Source of the DNA: CAZMHL01 sp045605445
Lineage (GTDB): Bacteria > Bacillota > Clostridia > RGIG6154
Assembly: GCA_045605445.1 (NCBI GenBank)
Contig: JAZUPZ010000007.1
Span: forward strand, 4,099-68,098
DNA length: 64,000 nucleotides
Direction of reading: 5' to 3'
Both the position numbers and the translations under genes were made by a program. The notes beneath the pieces were generated by a model. The model was not told the DNA's origin, searched no databases, and saw nothing but the letters and a program-made list of their open reading frames with translations. Below are positions 51,342-59,797 of this stretch, in pieces; the first letter of the stretch is position 1, and every line of letters begins with the position of its first letter.

Positions 51342-51409
51342 AAAGTCAGGCGATTTGCCTGACTTTTTACATCAACTATTCACTAAAAAAGAGCCTTTCG
51401 GCTCTTTTT
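51342..51409. terminator. Double terminator, copy A
   Basis: AAAGTCAGGC/GCCTGACTTT (51342-51366) and AAAAAGAGCC/GGCTCTTTTT (51385-51409). The second also ends the XRE gene on the minus strand. A near-identical pair occurs at 52.73-52.82 kb. Confidence 0.88.
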
Positions 51410-51614
51410 ATTTGTTCATTTTCGGATTGTCGGTTCTTCCGAGAAGGTAATCAATCGAAACATCGAAGTAATCTGCAAACATAATAAGAGTGGCATAATC
51501 AGCTTCCCTTGCTCCGCTTTCGTATCTGCTTATGCTGTTCTGATTCATATTCAAATCCATTGCAAGCTTTAACTGTGAAATTCCTTTTTCTTTTCGAAGA
51601 GCCTTAAGCCTCAT
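51408..51614 (-). CDS. XRE-family repressor
   Basis: 68 aa, essentially one HTH_3 domain (KGISQLKLAMDLNMNQNSISRYE). The length is typical of small self-controlling repressors. It is divergent from a secreted-protein gene, and two matching dyads overlap that promoter. Confidence 0.87.
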   Translation of the reverse strand: MRLKALRKEKGISQLKLAMDLNMNQNSISRYESGAREADYATLIMFADYFDVSIDYLLGRTDNPKMNK

Positions 51615-51625
51615 TGAATCACCTC

Positions 51626-51654
51626 TTGACTTTATTATCCCACTTTGGTATAAT
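51626..51654 (+). promoter_or_regulatory. Promoter of the secreted-protein gene
   Basis: TTGACT (51626-51631), 17 bp, TATAAT (51649-51654). Confidence 0.85.
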
Positions 51655-51676
51655 AAAAATATCCCAAAACGGGATA
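51636..51676. promoter_or_regulatory. Two XRE operator dyads
   Basis: TATCCCA-CTT-TGGTATA (51636-51652) overlaps the spacer and -10 box; TATCCCA-AAA-CGGGATA (51660-51676) covers the start of transcription. Both are 7-3-7 dyads of one consensus, 24 bp apart, a clear repressor target for the divergent XRE protein. Confidence 0.8.
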
Positions 51677-51700
51677 TTTATTCAACAAAGGAGAATGAAC

Positions 51701-52708
51701 ATGAAAAAACTTATTACAATGGTATTGGTTTTAAGTATGCTTATCAGCTGCTTTGCCGCTCTTCCTGCCCAGGCAAGAGTAGGAGATGTTGTAGGAACAG
51801 CATGGCACACAGATATTGTTACATACATAAACCACTATGCGGTTCCGACTTATGTTGTTAACGACAGAGTTGTTGTTATTGCGGAAGATTTAAGAAACTT
51901 CGGCTTTAGTGTTATCTGGGACGGAACCCAGAGAACTCTTACGATCTACAGAGACACCTATATCAACGTCGTAAAAATGATGAACGTAACCAAGGCCGGA
52001 CAGCCTTCTACAAAATACAGAGATGTTCTTGAAACAGATATCAGAGTTTATGCAGGCGGAAGACAAATTACTTCTTATAACATCAACGGAATGACAATGA
52101 TTCCTCTTGAAGAGCTCACAATGTTTGGCAGCTTTGTATGGCTGGATGAACAGAGAGTTCTCAAAATGTGGGTAGAAGACGGACTTTCAATGAACTCAAC
52201 AATGCAGTATGTTGCGCCTTACGGTCAGGCTCCCGCACCAACACCAACTCCGACACCTTCTTATCCTTCTTACAATTCCTATTCTTCATCGTTTAATAAT
52301 TTGAAAAATACAATACGCACAAAAGGAAGATATGTTACCGAAGGAGCTTATGCTTTAAGTCGTTCTTACAGCAACGGCTCTGAAATATCTTTAATGTATC
52401 TTCCTTCATCAGGTACAGCAGGAAACTTTATAACTCTTTCGTTTTACCCTTATAAGGGCGATCGTGACAGCAGAGTAACCTTTTTTATAGAGGAAGATAA
52501 AACAATCCTCCTTCCGTGGGTTCTTATTAAAATAGACGATGTAACTGCCTTTCAGGCAGAATTTAATAACGGAATAATGGAAGTTGAAAAAGGTCAATAT
52601 ACCTCCTCTACGTCCGGTTTGCTTAAATCTTGTATTTCACTTTTTGAAGAAGAATTATCCGACTGGGGATGTAATATAAAATTGAGCGACTTTGGTATTA
52701 CTTATTGA
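51701..52708 (+). CDS. Secreted protein with CuAO-N-like domain, Pro-Thr linker and unknown C-terminal domain
   Basis: 335 aa from ATG 51701 (AAAGGAG 7 nt upstream; a longer frame to 51614 covers the promoter). Signal peptide cut near PAQA-RV. Residues about 30-170 are a divergent copper-amine-oxidase-N-like domain (VVNDRVVVIAEDLRNFGFSVIWD), then a PAPTPTPTPSYPS linker and a ~120-aa domain of unknown type. Controlled by the XRE repressor, which suggests a condition-specific surface factor. Confidence 0.75.
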   Translation: MKKLITMVLVLSMLISCFAALPAQARVGDVVGTAWHTDIVTYINHYAVPTYVVNDRVVVIAEDLRNFGFSVIWDGTQRTLTIYRDTYINVVKMMNVTKAGQPSTKYRDVLETDIRVYAGGRQITSYNINGMTMIPLEELTMFGSFVWLDEQRVLKMWVEDGLSMNSTMQYVAPYGQAPAPTPTPTPSYPSYNSYSSSFNNLKNTIRTKGRYVTEGAYALSRSYSNGSEISLMYLPSSGTAGNFITLSFYPYKGDRDSRVTFFIEEDKTILLPWVLIKIDDVTAFQAEFNNGIMEVEKGQYTSSTSGLLKSCISLFEEELSDWGCNIKLSDFGITY

Positions 52709-52732
52709 TATAACTGAAAAATAAAATCAAAC

Positions 52733-52823
52733 AAAGTCAGGCGATTTGCCTGACTTTTTACATCAACTATTCACTATTCATTATTCACTATTAACTAAAA
52801 AAGAGCCTTTCGGCTCTTTTTTT
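52733..52823. terminator. Double terminator, copy B
   Basis: The same two hairpins as copy A (AAAGTCAGGC/GCCTGACTTT and AAGAGCC/GGCTCTT), with a few extra TATTCACTA repeats between. The second serves dtd on the minus strand. Confidence 0.88.
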
Positions 52824-53274
52824 ATACAAACAATTCCTCCGAATCAAGGGGGATGGTGAAGGGTCCGTCGTTTAAGAGGGAAACCTTCATATCTGCGCCG
52901 AAAATTCCGTGCTCAACCTTTTTGAAGCATTGAGAGAATTTTGTAAGGCAGTATTCGTAAAGGGCATTTGCGTGGTCGGGCTTTGCACCGCCGTTAAAAG
53001 AGGGGCGGTTGCCCTTTCTGCAGTTAGCATAAAGGGTGAACTGGGAAACAACGAGAATTTCCGCTCCCACATCATCTGCCGCAAGATTTGTTTTTCCGTT
53101 TTCGTCTTCAAAAATTCTTAGCTTGTGAATTTTTTCAACCATTTTGTCGCAAATTTCCTCGGTGTCGGTTTCTGCAACGCCAAGGAGGGCAAGGTAGCCG
53201 TGGCCTATTTTACCAACGGTTTCCCCTTCAACCTCAACAGAGGCTTCTCTTACTCTCTGAAGTATTACTTTCAT
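52822..53274 (-). CDS. dtd: D-aminoacyl-tRNA deacylase
   Basis: 150 aa. Removes D-amino acids from tRNA, for proofreading. The SQFTLYANCRKGNRPSF block (the SQFTL active-site motif) and the C-terminal NDGPFTI (the GP motif) are diagnostic. It overlaps the alanine racemase gene by 4 nt, consistent with dealing with D-alanine-charged tRNA. Confidence 0.95.
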   Translation of the reverse strand: MKVILQRVREASVEVEGETVGKIGHGYLALLGVAETDTEEICDKMVEKIHKLRIFEDENGKTNLAADDVGAEILVVSQFTLYANCRKGNRPSFNGGAKPDHANALYEYCLTKFSQCFKKVEHGIFGADMKVSLLNDGPFTIPLDSEELFV

Positions 53275-54347
53275 ATATATTTCCTTTCAACGGCGCTGTC
53301 GGTTAAAATAGGGTTTGCATCGGCAATAACAATGTCTCCGGCTTTAACGTTAAGTCCCGTTACGTCGGCAATAATGTTAAACATTCCAATTCGTCCCAGA
53401 ATCTGAGCCCTTTTGCCGTTTATTTCAACGAAGTATTTTTTTGGTTTAAGGTCATTGTAAATATATCTTAAAATATCGAAAAATCTGAAGGCGTCGTTTT
53501 TCTTTTCAACCATAAAGCCGTCGGCATAGCCAATTGGAATTATAGCCGTTTGAGTGTCCCTTTTAACCTTAAAGGTGTTGGCATAGCCAATGTTTTCGCC
53601 CTTTTTAAGAGCGTTTGTTTCAATTACCTTCGATTTTAAATAGCCAACTTTTTTAAGACCAAATGCCTTTGCGCCCTCAATTCTTCCAAGAAGCGCCGAG
53701 CCGGCTCTTACCATATCAAAATGAGTATTTTCATATTTTAAGAAGGCAGAGGAATTCGCCGCGTGAAGAACTCCCGTTTCAAAGCCCTTTTCGTTAAGGT
53801 ATTCAACCGCTTTTTCAAACTTTTCTCTTTGTTTTTCAACAAAATCAGGCTTTTTGGCAAAGCTGAAGGAAAAGTGGGTAAAGGTTCCGCAAAAGCTTAT
53901 TTCAAGCTCCCTTAAGGAAAGAATTTCCTCAAGACGGTCAACGTCAAAGCCGCATCTGCCCATACCCGTGTTTATCTCAAGGTGGGCAAGAGGTTTTTTG
54001 CTAAGCTCTTTTCCTGCTTTATCTAAAGCAAAAGCGCTCTCAACCGAGCCTACTGTTGCAACAATATTGTTTTCAACAATTTTAAGGGCATCCTCTTTAT
54101 CTGCATAAGAGGTTAAAAGAAGAATGTCCGCCTCAATGCCGTTTTTTCTTAAAAGTAACGATTCTTCAAGGGTTGAGGTTCCCAGCAAATCAACTCCGTT
54201 TTCAAGAAGAAGCTTTGCATAGGGAACAAGGTCCATTCCGTAACCGTTACACTTAACTATTCCGCAAAGGGGAACGCCCTTTGCCTTTTCCTTTAAAACC
54301 TTTATATTATGCTTTAAAAGCTCTTTTTCAATAATATATTCTTTCAT
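53271..54347 (-). CDS. alr: Alanine racemase
   Basis: 358 aa, fold-type III PLP enzyme making D-Ala for peptidoglycan. PLP-lysine motif appears as GIVKCNGYG (usually VKANAYGHG), HLEINTGMGRCGF and the catalytic-Tyr region GYANTF follow. The altered PLP motif is shared with divergent racemases, so broader amino-acid specificity is possible. It sits 0 nt after the FemAB-like gene. Confidence 0.88.
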   Translation of the reverse strand: MKEYIIEKELLKHNIKVLKEKAKGVPLCGIVKCNGYGMDLVPYAKLLLENGVDLLGTSTLEESLLLRKNGIEADILLLTSYADKEDALKIVENNIVATVGSVESAFALDKAGKELSKKPLAHLEINTGMGRCGFDVDRLEEILSLRELEISFCGTFTHFSFSFAKKPDFVEKQREKFEKAVEYLNEKGFETGVLHAANSSAFLKYENTHFDMVRAGSALLGRIEGAKAFGLKKVGYLKSKVIETNALKKGENIGYANTFKVKRDTQTAIIPIGYADGFMVEKKNDAFRFFDILRYIYNDLKPKKYFVEINGKRAQILGRIGMFNIIADVTGLNVKAGDIVIADANPILTDSAVERKYI

Positions 54348-55403
54348 TTATTTGCGAAGCATAACCTTTCTTCTCAAGTTTCTGTAAATTGGTTCGCCCT
54401 TTTCAACCAAAAGCTTCATAAGGGGCTTGAAGGTTAAATCGATATCGCCGATAAACTCGGTAAATTCTCCGTTAAAGCCTTTTTTGAATCTGTAAAGGCC
54501 GTAAAGAGGATTTGAAGGGTCAAGGTCACCGGAAACACCTCTGAAGTCGTACACTCTGCATTTTTCCTCAATTGCCCATTTTATCATTTCCCACTGGAGC
54601 AGATAGTTCGGCATAACGTTTCTGTATTCGTTTGAGCTTGCGCCGTAAAGATACCATACCTTGTCGCCGTATTTAATTGCAATTGTACCTGCAACAATTT
54701 TGTCCTCATAGTGAGCAAGGTAAAGTCTTAAGCTGTCGCTTGGCGCCATAACGTCGTACATTTTTTCAAAATATTCAAGAGTTCTTACAACAAATTCGTC
54801 TCTTGCGCCGGTTTCAACCATAATTTCGTGAAATCTTTTAAGGTCGTCACGTCCGCCCATTGTAACGGTAACGCCTTTTTTAACCGCAACACGAACGTTG
54901 TATCTTGTTTTATTGTGGAAGGAGGCAAAAACCTCGTCCTCCGTTTTGCCTTCAACGTCCATTCTGAAAACGAATCGGGGCTGAATTCCCTCAAAGTTCT
55001 TGGAAGCCTTTTTAACGGAAAAGCCGTAGTCCTTAACAAGCTTTTTAAACTCTTCATCGTCAATTTTAATATCCGGGTCAAGCTTTAAAACGTAGGCATT
55101 GTGTTTTTTTGCAAGCTCCTTTGCGCCGTCGAAAAGAGTTTTTAAAATTTCCTTGTCGTGACAGTCGCAAACAGGGCCTCTGGGGGCATACATAAGGGTT
55201 GAATTAAACATGGGCACCTTTCTTATTAAAATGCTCAGCGCACCGTTTATTCTGCCGTTTTCGTCACGGCTTATAACAACCTCGTTTTTCCAGTTGTCCT
55301 TTATTTTTGCCCACATTTCGCTCTGGCAGAAATGCCCTTTGGGGCAGCTTTTTAAAAATTCTTCCAGCTCTCTTACTGATTTTTCATCCTTTGAAAGTAT
55401 CAT
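54348..55403 (-). CDS. FemAB-type peptidoglycan bridge aminoacyltransferase
   Basis: 351 aa. Two tandem GNAT-like halves with RGPVCD, NVRVAVKKGV and the YDFRGVSGDLD / YGLYRFKKGFN signature typical of FemX/MurM proteins. These add amino acids from aminoacyl-tRNA to lipid II. First gene of a fem-alr-dtd operon. Which amino acid is added cannot be told. Confidence 0.88.
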   Translation of the reverse strand: MILSKDEKSVRELEEFLKSCPKGHFCQSEMWAKIKDNWKNEVVISRDENGRINGALSILIRKVPMFNSTLMYAPRGPVCDCHDKEILKTLFDGAKELAKKHNAYVLKLDPDIKIDDEEFKKLVKDYGFSVKKASKNFEGIQPRFVFRMDVEGKTEDEVFASFHNKTRYNVRVAVKKGVTVTMGGRDDLKRFHEIMVETGARDEFVVRTLEYFEKMYDVMAPSDSLRLYLAHYEDKIVAGTIAIKYGDKVWYLYGASSNEYRNVMPNYLLQWEMIKWAIEEKCRVYDFRGVSGDLDPSNPLYGLYRFKKGFNGEFTEFIGDIDLTFKPLMKLLVEKGEPIYRNLRRKVMLRK

Positions 55404-55486
55404 AAATGTCTCCTTTGGTATTGTTAATATATATTTAAGAAATAAGTTTACGTGTTGATTTCAATTCGTGCCGTAAGGCAATTCAT

Positions 55487-56167
55487 TGATTTCATCTTCG
55501 ATGAAATCATTATTTTGGTTTTTTCTTTGCGGTTGTAATTGACGCTATAAGCTTCCTTCGAATTGTTCCGCATTTGTTATTCAAATTACTATATGTTATT
55601 TTGTCTATTGCATTCACTTTGAACAAAATTTCCAACCAATATTCTGTTTCAAAGCACTCTTTGAGAGCAATTTCAAGCTTGTGTATAAAATCTGCTCTGC
55701 TCTGGGCATATTTTGCTTCGTGTGAATTTGCACCAATTGATGAGCAAGAACGCAAAAGTTGATTTGTAAATACTGCTCTGCCCTTTAATTCATCACAGAT
55801 CATAGTTGTTTCAACAATCAACTCTACCGCTAATTCCTTGATAGTTTTATTGTTCATAATATAAGCCTCTTTCTGCGATATACTCACTTTGCTCGTGCGA
55901 TATATTTTCGCTTTGTTCAAATGCGATATAACTTCGCTTTGCTTAGTTGCGATATGATATAAGAACCTCACGAAATATGACAAAATCAAAGATTTCTATA
56001 TTTCGGAGAACCTTAATACTCGCAGGCTCGTATTAAATTCCTTTGTCATTTTTGCAATCTCATTACGAAGTAATATATCGCATCGAAGATATATCGCGTA
56101 CAAAGTGCATATCGCAAATGACGTAAGGAATTTATATCGCTGATTTCATCTTCGATGAAATCATTAT
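55487..56167. mobile_element. S23/IVP four-helix-bundle element with palindromic borders
   Basis: A ~680-bp unit framed by an identical 27-bp sequence (55487-55513 and 56141-56167) that is itself a hairpin (GATTTCATC-TTC-GATGAAATC). It holds the four-helix-bundle gene, four TGCGATAT copies (55874, 55896, 55922, 55948), and four inverted ATATCGCN copies (56075, 56091, 56109, 56134). Further stems are CGAAATAT/ATATTTCG and GTCATTT/AAATGAC. S23-like ORFs are known in intervening sequences of 23S rRNA. No transposase is present; mobility is inferred. Confidence 0.6.
55510..55857 (-). CDS. Four-helix-bundle protein (S23/IVP family)
   Basis: 115 aa from ATG 55857; the longer frame to 55989 lies in the repeat region. 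Matches the family in QLLRSCSSIGAN, EAKYAQSRADFIHKL and ALKECFETEYWL. These small oligomeric proteins are encoded in rRNA intervening sequences and related elements, and are structurally akin to Avd of diversity-generating retroelements. Nucleic-acid binding is likely; cellular role unknown. Its stop codon lies in the palindromic border. Confidence 0.88.
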   Translation of the reverse strand: MNNKTIKELAVELIVETTMICDELKGRAVFTNQLLRSCSSIGANSHEAKYAQSRADFIHKLEIALKECFETEYWLEILFKVNAIDKITYSNLNNKCGTIRRKLIASITTAKKKPK

Positions 56168-56213
56168 ACAATATATTTTCCCTTTTTTCAACATACATTT
56201 AACTGAGGTGATA

Positions 56214-56294
56214 ATGTTGAAAAAACTTGGTTATGCTTTTGTGGCAGCTTTGTTGCTGCTTGCGATTTTAACTATATCAAGGAATCTTTTTTAG
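56214..56294 (+). CDS. 26-aa membrane micropeptide
   Basis: ATG at 56214 preceded by GAGGTGATA; the product MLKKLGYAFVAALLLLAILT... is a lysine start, one hydrophobic helix (about 7-21) and a short SRNLF tail. Its stop overlaps the stop of the convergent carboxypeptidase-like gene by 3 nt. The good ribosome site supports translation, but the size is small enough for chance. Confidence 0.45.
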   Translation: MLKKLGYAFVAALLLLAILTISRNLF

Positions 56295-57541
56295 TCCATA
56301 TTCTTTTTAATCTGCTCTCTTTTTTTTCGGCGCTCCTCTTTCTTCTTTGCGGCGTTGTACCTTAAAAGAATTAAAACAAGAATAGCAACGACAACGAAGA
56401 AAAGCAGCTTTGTGTTTAATTTGCCCAGAATGGGGGAAACAAGTCCAAAGCTTACGTTTTCGCTGGCAACAACTGGAACCTGAGCAATTTCTGAACCCTC
56501 GTAGTAGTAAATTGCCTTGCCTAAAACCTCGCCCTTTTTAACGGGGGCGGTAACCTTTTCATCGGTAACAACCTCGTAGCTTAAAAGGCTTTCATTGTAG
56601 CTTATGGGGGTATATGCCGTGCAGTTTTCCGCAGCCTCCAGGGTAACCGAATCCTCGGCGCCCGAGGAAACCTCAACCTGTCCTAAAATAGTGTTTTCCC
56701 TGCAAACTGTTCTTACGGTGAAGTTGTTGAAGCCGTGTTCAAAAAGGTTAATTGAATCAAGAAAGTGCCTTCCAAGGTCAGACTTAGGACTTCCGATTAC
56801 AATGGCAAGAAGACTTGCTGAGCCTCTTGAGGCGGTAGCAACAAGGTCGCAGGAATCCTTTCTCTGACAAACCATCATACCCGTTGCCGCAGAGTATGTA
56901 AAATCAGAATAGGTATATTTGCTTAAAAGGTGATTTCTGCTGGTGTGCCTTTTGCCGTTTAATTCAAATTCAACGGTGGAAAAAATGTCTGCAAGAAAGT
57001 CGTTTTCATATGCCGTTTTTGCAAGAGCGGCAAGGTCTTTTACGGAAATTTTCGACTTCCCCGAAGGGTCGCTTCCCGAAGGAGAGGTGAAAAAGGTGTT
57101 TTTAAGTCCAAGCTTTTCTGCACGCTTGTTCATTTCTTCCGTAAACTTTTCACAGCTTCCCGAAATTTGCCTTGCAACAGCGTTTGCGCTGGCATCGGAG
57201 TATAAAAGAAGCATATTGTATAAATGCTCCTTAAAGGTAAGGGAATCTCCCGCTTTAAGGGGCGCAATGCTTCCGTAGGAGTTGGTAAAAACCATATCCT
57301 CCTTTTTAAATTCAATAACATCCTTTTCCTTAAGCTTCTCCGAAGCAATAAGGGCGGTCATTATTTTTGAAAAATCCCCCGGGGTTAAAGCTGCCGAGCA
57401 GTTTTCCTCAACAAGAACAGCTCCCGTGTCAAGGGTTGCAAGATAGTAGGAGGGAGCCTGAACGTGGGCAACTCTTGCGGCGCTTACCGGAAGAGAGGAT
57501 ATTAAAATTAAAACAACAAGAAATAAAGCGGTTTTTCTCAT
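56291..57541 (-). CDS. D,D-carboxypeptidase (DacF-like) homologue with degenerate catalytic motifs
   Basis: 416 aa from ATG 57541 (AGGAG upstream). Signal peptide, S11/PBP5-like domain and a C-terminal anchor (LLFFVVVAILVLILL, then a Lys/Arg-rich tail). The S-x-x-K box reads GDFSK, where the nucleophile Ser is Asp. The S-x-N box reads SDASANA, and the KTG box reads ATG, with no Lys. All three penicillin-binding motifs are therefore altered and the enzyme is probably inactive. A structural or regulatory envelope role is inferred. Confidence 0.82.
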   Translation of the reverse strand: MRKTALFLVVLILISSLPVSAARVAHVQAPSYYLATLDTGAVLVEENCSAALTPGDFSKIMTALIASEKLKEKDVIEFKKEDMVFTNSYGSIAPLKAGDSLTFKEHLYNMLLLYSDASANAVARQISGSCEKFTEEMNKRAEKLGLKNTFFTSPSGSDPSGKSKISVKDLAALAKTAYENDFLADIFSTVEFELNGKRHTSRNHLLSKYTYSDFTYSAATGMMVCQRKDSCDLVATASRGSASLLAIVIGSPKSDLGRHFLDSINLFEHGFNNFTVRTVCRENTILGQVEVSSGAEDSVTLEAAENCTAYTPISYNESLLSYEVVTDEKVTAPVKKGEVLGKAIYYYEGSEIAQVPVVASENVSFGLVSPILGKLNTKLLFFVVVAILVLILLRYNAAKKKEERRKKREQIKKNMD

Positions 57542-57633
57542 TTTGTTCTCCTGTAATATATAATCAAGGGTAATATATATAATTAGTCTACCATAAAACG
57601 ACAATCTTTACAACAAACAAATTTAAAAAAATA

Positions 57634-57662
57634 TTGCAAAAACAAGGGTTTTGTTTTAAAAT
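57634..57662 (+). promoter_or_regulatory. Promoter of the two-component operon
   Basis: TTGCAA (57634-57639), 17 bp, TAAAAT (57657-57662), then CGGAGGA before the regulator ATG. Confidence 0.75.
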
Positions 57663-57694
57663 ATAATAAGATAACAATTTTTCGGAGGAAAAAA

Positions 57695-58372
57695 ATGAAA
57701 TTACTGATTGTTGACGATGAAAGACTCCTTGTAAAAGGACTTAAATTTAACTTTGAACAGGACGGCTACGAGGTTGAAACCGCCTCCGACGGGGTTGAGG
57801 CGGTCCGCCTTGCCAAAAACAGAAATATCGATCTTATAATTTTAGACCTTATGCTTCCTAAAATGGACGGTCTTCAGGTTTGCCAGAAGGTAAGGGAAAC
57901 TTCCAATGTTCCTATTATTATGCTTACCGCAAAAAGTGACGATATGGACAAAATAATGGGCCTTGACTACGGCGCAGACGATTATATGACCAAGCCCTTC
58001 AATATTTTAGAGCTTAAAGCAAGGGTAAAGGCAATTTTAAGAAGAAAGCAAAACGGCGGAAAAGCTCAGGAAAGCGAAAAGTCGAAAAACGTAAGACTTG
58101 ATTTCAGAACAAGACAGGTAACCGTTGACGGAAGGGTTATAAGCCTTACCGTAAAGGAATATGACATTATGGACCTGTTCATTTCGAATCCGGGCAGAGT
58201 TTATTCAAGAGAAGACCTTTTAGACCTTATCTGGGGCAATACGAAAACGGGCGATGCAAGAACTGTTGACGTTCATATGAGAAGACTGAGAGAAAAAATT
58301 GAGCCCGATCCGGCACAGCCGAAATATATAATGACAAAATGGGGTGTTGGCTATTTCTTCAAAGAAGCTTAA
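57695..58372 (+). CDS. OmpR/PhoB-type response regulator (WalR-like)
   Basis: 225 aa: receiver domain (VDDERLL, LDLMLPKMDG with the phosphoacceptor Asp, MLTAK, GADDYMTKPF) and a winged-helix effector (LTVKEYDIMDLF, RTVDVHMRRLREKIEPDP, WGVGYFF). Overlaps the kinase gene by 29 nt. Sequence and the downstream kinase suggest cell-envelope control. Confidence 0.93.
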   Translation: MKLLIVDDERLLVKGLKFNFEQDGYEVETASDGVEAVRLAKNRNIDLIILDLMLPKMDGLQVCQKVRETSNVPIIMLTAKSDDMDKIMGLDYGADDYMTKPFNILELKARVKAILRRKQNGGKAQESEKSKNVRLDFRTRQVTVDGRVISLTVKEYDIMDLFISNPGRVYSREDLLDLIWGNTKTGDARTVDVHMRRLREKIEPDPAQPKYIMTKWGVGYFFKEA

Positions 58373-59780
58373 GAAAAAATTCGGAAAAACAAGAAAAAGA
58401 CTGGTTGTTACCTATCTGGGAATAATAGTACTTACCCTGCTTTTCATTGCATCTTATATTCTTGCCTCAATCAGCCGCTATCTTTATAATCAGAACAAAA
58501 TAGAGGTTGTTACCAATGCAAACGTTATTGCAAATATGGTGGGAAGCTATGTTGAAAACGATGTAAGCAATATTCCCCTTGTGGTGAATCAGCTTAATCT
58601 TAACGATAATACCCGTGTTGTTGTAACCAACGACAAGGCAGAGGTAGTTTACGACTCTGCTTTAAACAGTAATATTATGGGAAAAATCCTTGTAAAAGAG
58701 GAAATAATTTCCGCAATTAAGGGAACCGACGTTGCCAATACCTATACAGAAGAAGACGTGGGCACTGTGGTTCAGGGAGCGGTTTCAATTATTTCAAATT
58801 CCCGCACCATCGGCGTGGTTTACGTTTCAACGGTAGCAAAAGCAACCGACGATTTTATTGCCGACATAAAATGGATTTTAATAGTTATTTCCCTTATCGT
58901 GTGCGTTCTTATCGGAATTTTAAGCTCTGTTATGGCAGACGTTATAATAGGCCCCGTTGAAAAGCTCACAAAGGTTATAAAGGGAATGCAGGACGACGGA
59001 CGTCTCGACGAAAAGGTTGAGGTTACGGGTAACGATGAAATTTCCCAGCTGGGCGAGGCTTTCAATACTTTAATTGATAAGCTCAACGAGTTTGAAGAGG
59101 ACCGACGTGCCTTTGTTTCAAACGCTTCCCACGAGCTGAAAACGCCCTTAAGCTCCATAAAGCTCCTTTCCGACTCAATTCTTTCAATGGGCGAAAATGT
59201 TGACGGGGAAATGGTTCTTGAATTTATGGAGGACATAAACGGCGAAATTGACCGTCTCAATAAAATTATTTCAAGACTTCTCGACCTTACAAAGCTCGAC
59301 GTTAAACACGATGCTCTCGACTTAAAGGTTACCGATATAAACGAAATGGCGCAGAGGGTTGTAAAAAGCCTCAGCCCCGTTGCAAAGGACAAGGAAATTT
59401 CAATTTCAATTTTAACCACCAACGAGGTTCTTGCCATGGTAGACAGGGAAAAATTCTGGCAGGCGGTTTATAATATTACCGATAATGCCATTAAATATAC
59501 CCCGTCGGGAGGAATGGTTCAGCTTCTTGTTTATAACGAGGGAGAAAGATGCCGTATAGAAATTTCCGACAACGGAATCGGAATCCCCAAAGAGGATGCA
59601 GAAAAAATATTCGACAGATTTTACAGGGTAGATAAAGCCCGCGCAAGAGAAAGCGGCGGAACCGGCCTCGGGCTTGCCATTGTTAAAAGCGTTGTAGAGT
59701 CCCATGGCGGAACCATAAGCGTTGAAAGCGATGTGGGTGAAGGGACAAGATTTATTATCTCAATCCCAAAACGACTTTAA
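58344..59780 (+). CDS. Sensor histidine kinase
   Basis: 478 aa from a TTG inside the regulator gene. Two membrane helices (about 22-43 and 177-203) bound an extracytoplasmic sensor of ~130 residues; then HAMP, HisKA (NASHELKTPLSSIK, phospho-His) and HATPase_c (NITDNAIKYTP, DNGIGIP, GGTGLGLAIVK). A complete, active-looking kinase, cognate to the preceding regulator. Confidence 0.93.
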   Translation: MLAISSKKLKKKFGKTRKRLVVTYLGIIVLTLLFIASYILASISRYLYNQNKIEVVTNANVIANMVGSYVENDVSNIPLVVNQLNLNDNTRVVVTNDKAEVVYDSALNSNIMGKILVKEEIISAIKGTDVANTYTEEDVGTVVQGAVSIISNSRTIGVVYVSTVAKATDDFIADIKWILIVISLIVCVLIGILSSVMADVIIGPVEKLTKVIKGMQDDGRLDEKVEVTGNDEISQLGEAFNTLIDKLNEFEEDRRAFVSNASHELKTPLSSIKLLSDSILSMGENVDGEMVLEFMEDINGEIDRLNKIISRLLDLTKLDVKHDALDLKVTDINEMAQRVVKSLSPVAKDKEISISILTTNEVLAMVDREKFWQAVYNITDNAIKYTPSGGMVQLLVYNEGERCRIEISDNGIGIPKEDAEKIFDRFYRVDKARARESGGTGLGLAIVKSVVESHGGTISVESDVGEGTRFIISIPKRL

Positions 59781-59797
59781 TGAAAGGACGTGAATTT

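Noticed and set aside
19531..55857. A diversity-generating retroelement made of the reverse transcriptase and the Avd-like S23 gene
   Set aside because: They are 36 kb apart, the RT has retron NAxxH and VTG boxes, and no template/variable repeat pair is visible near either.
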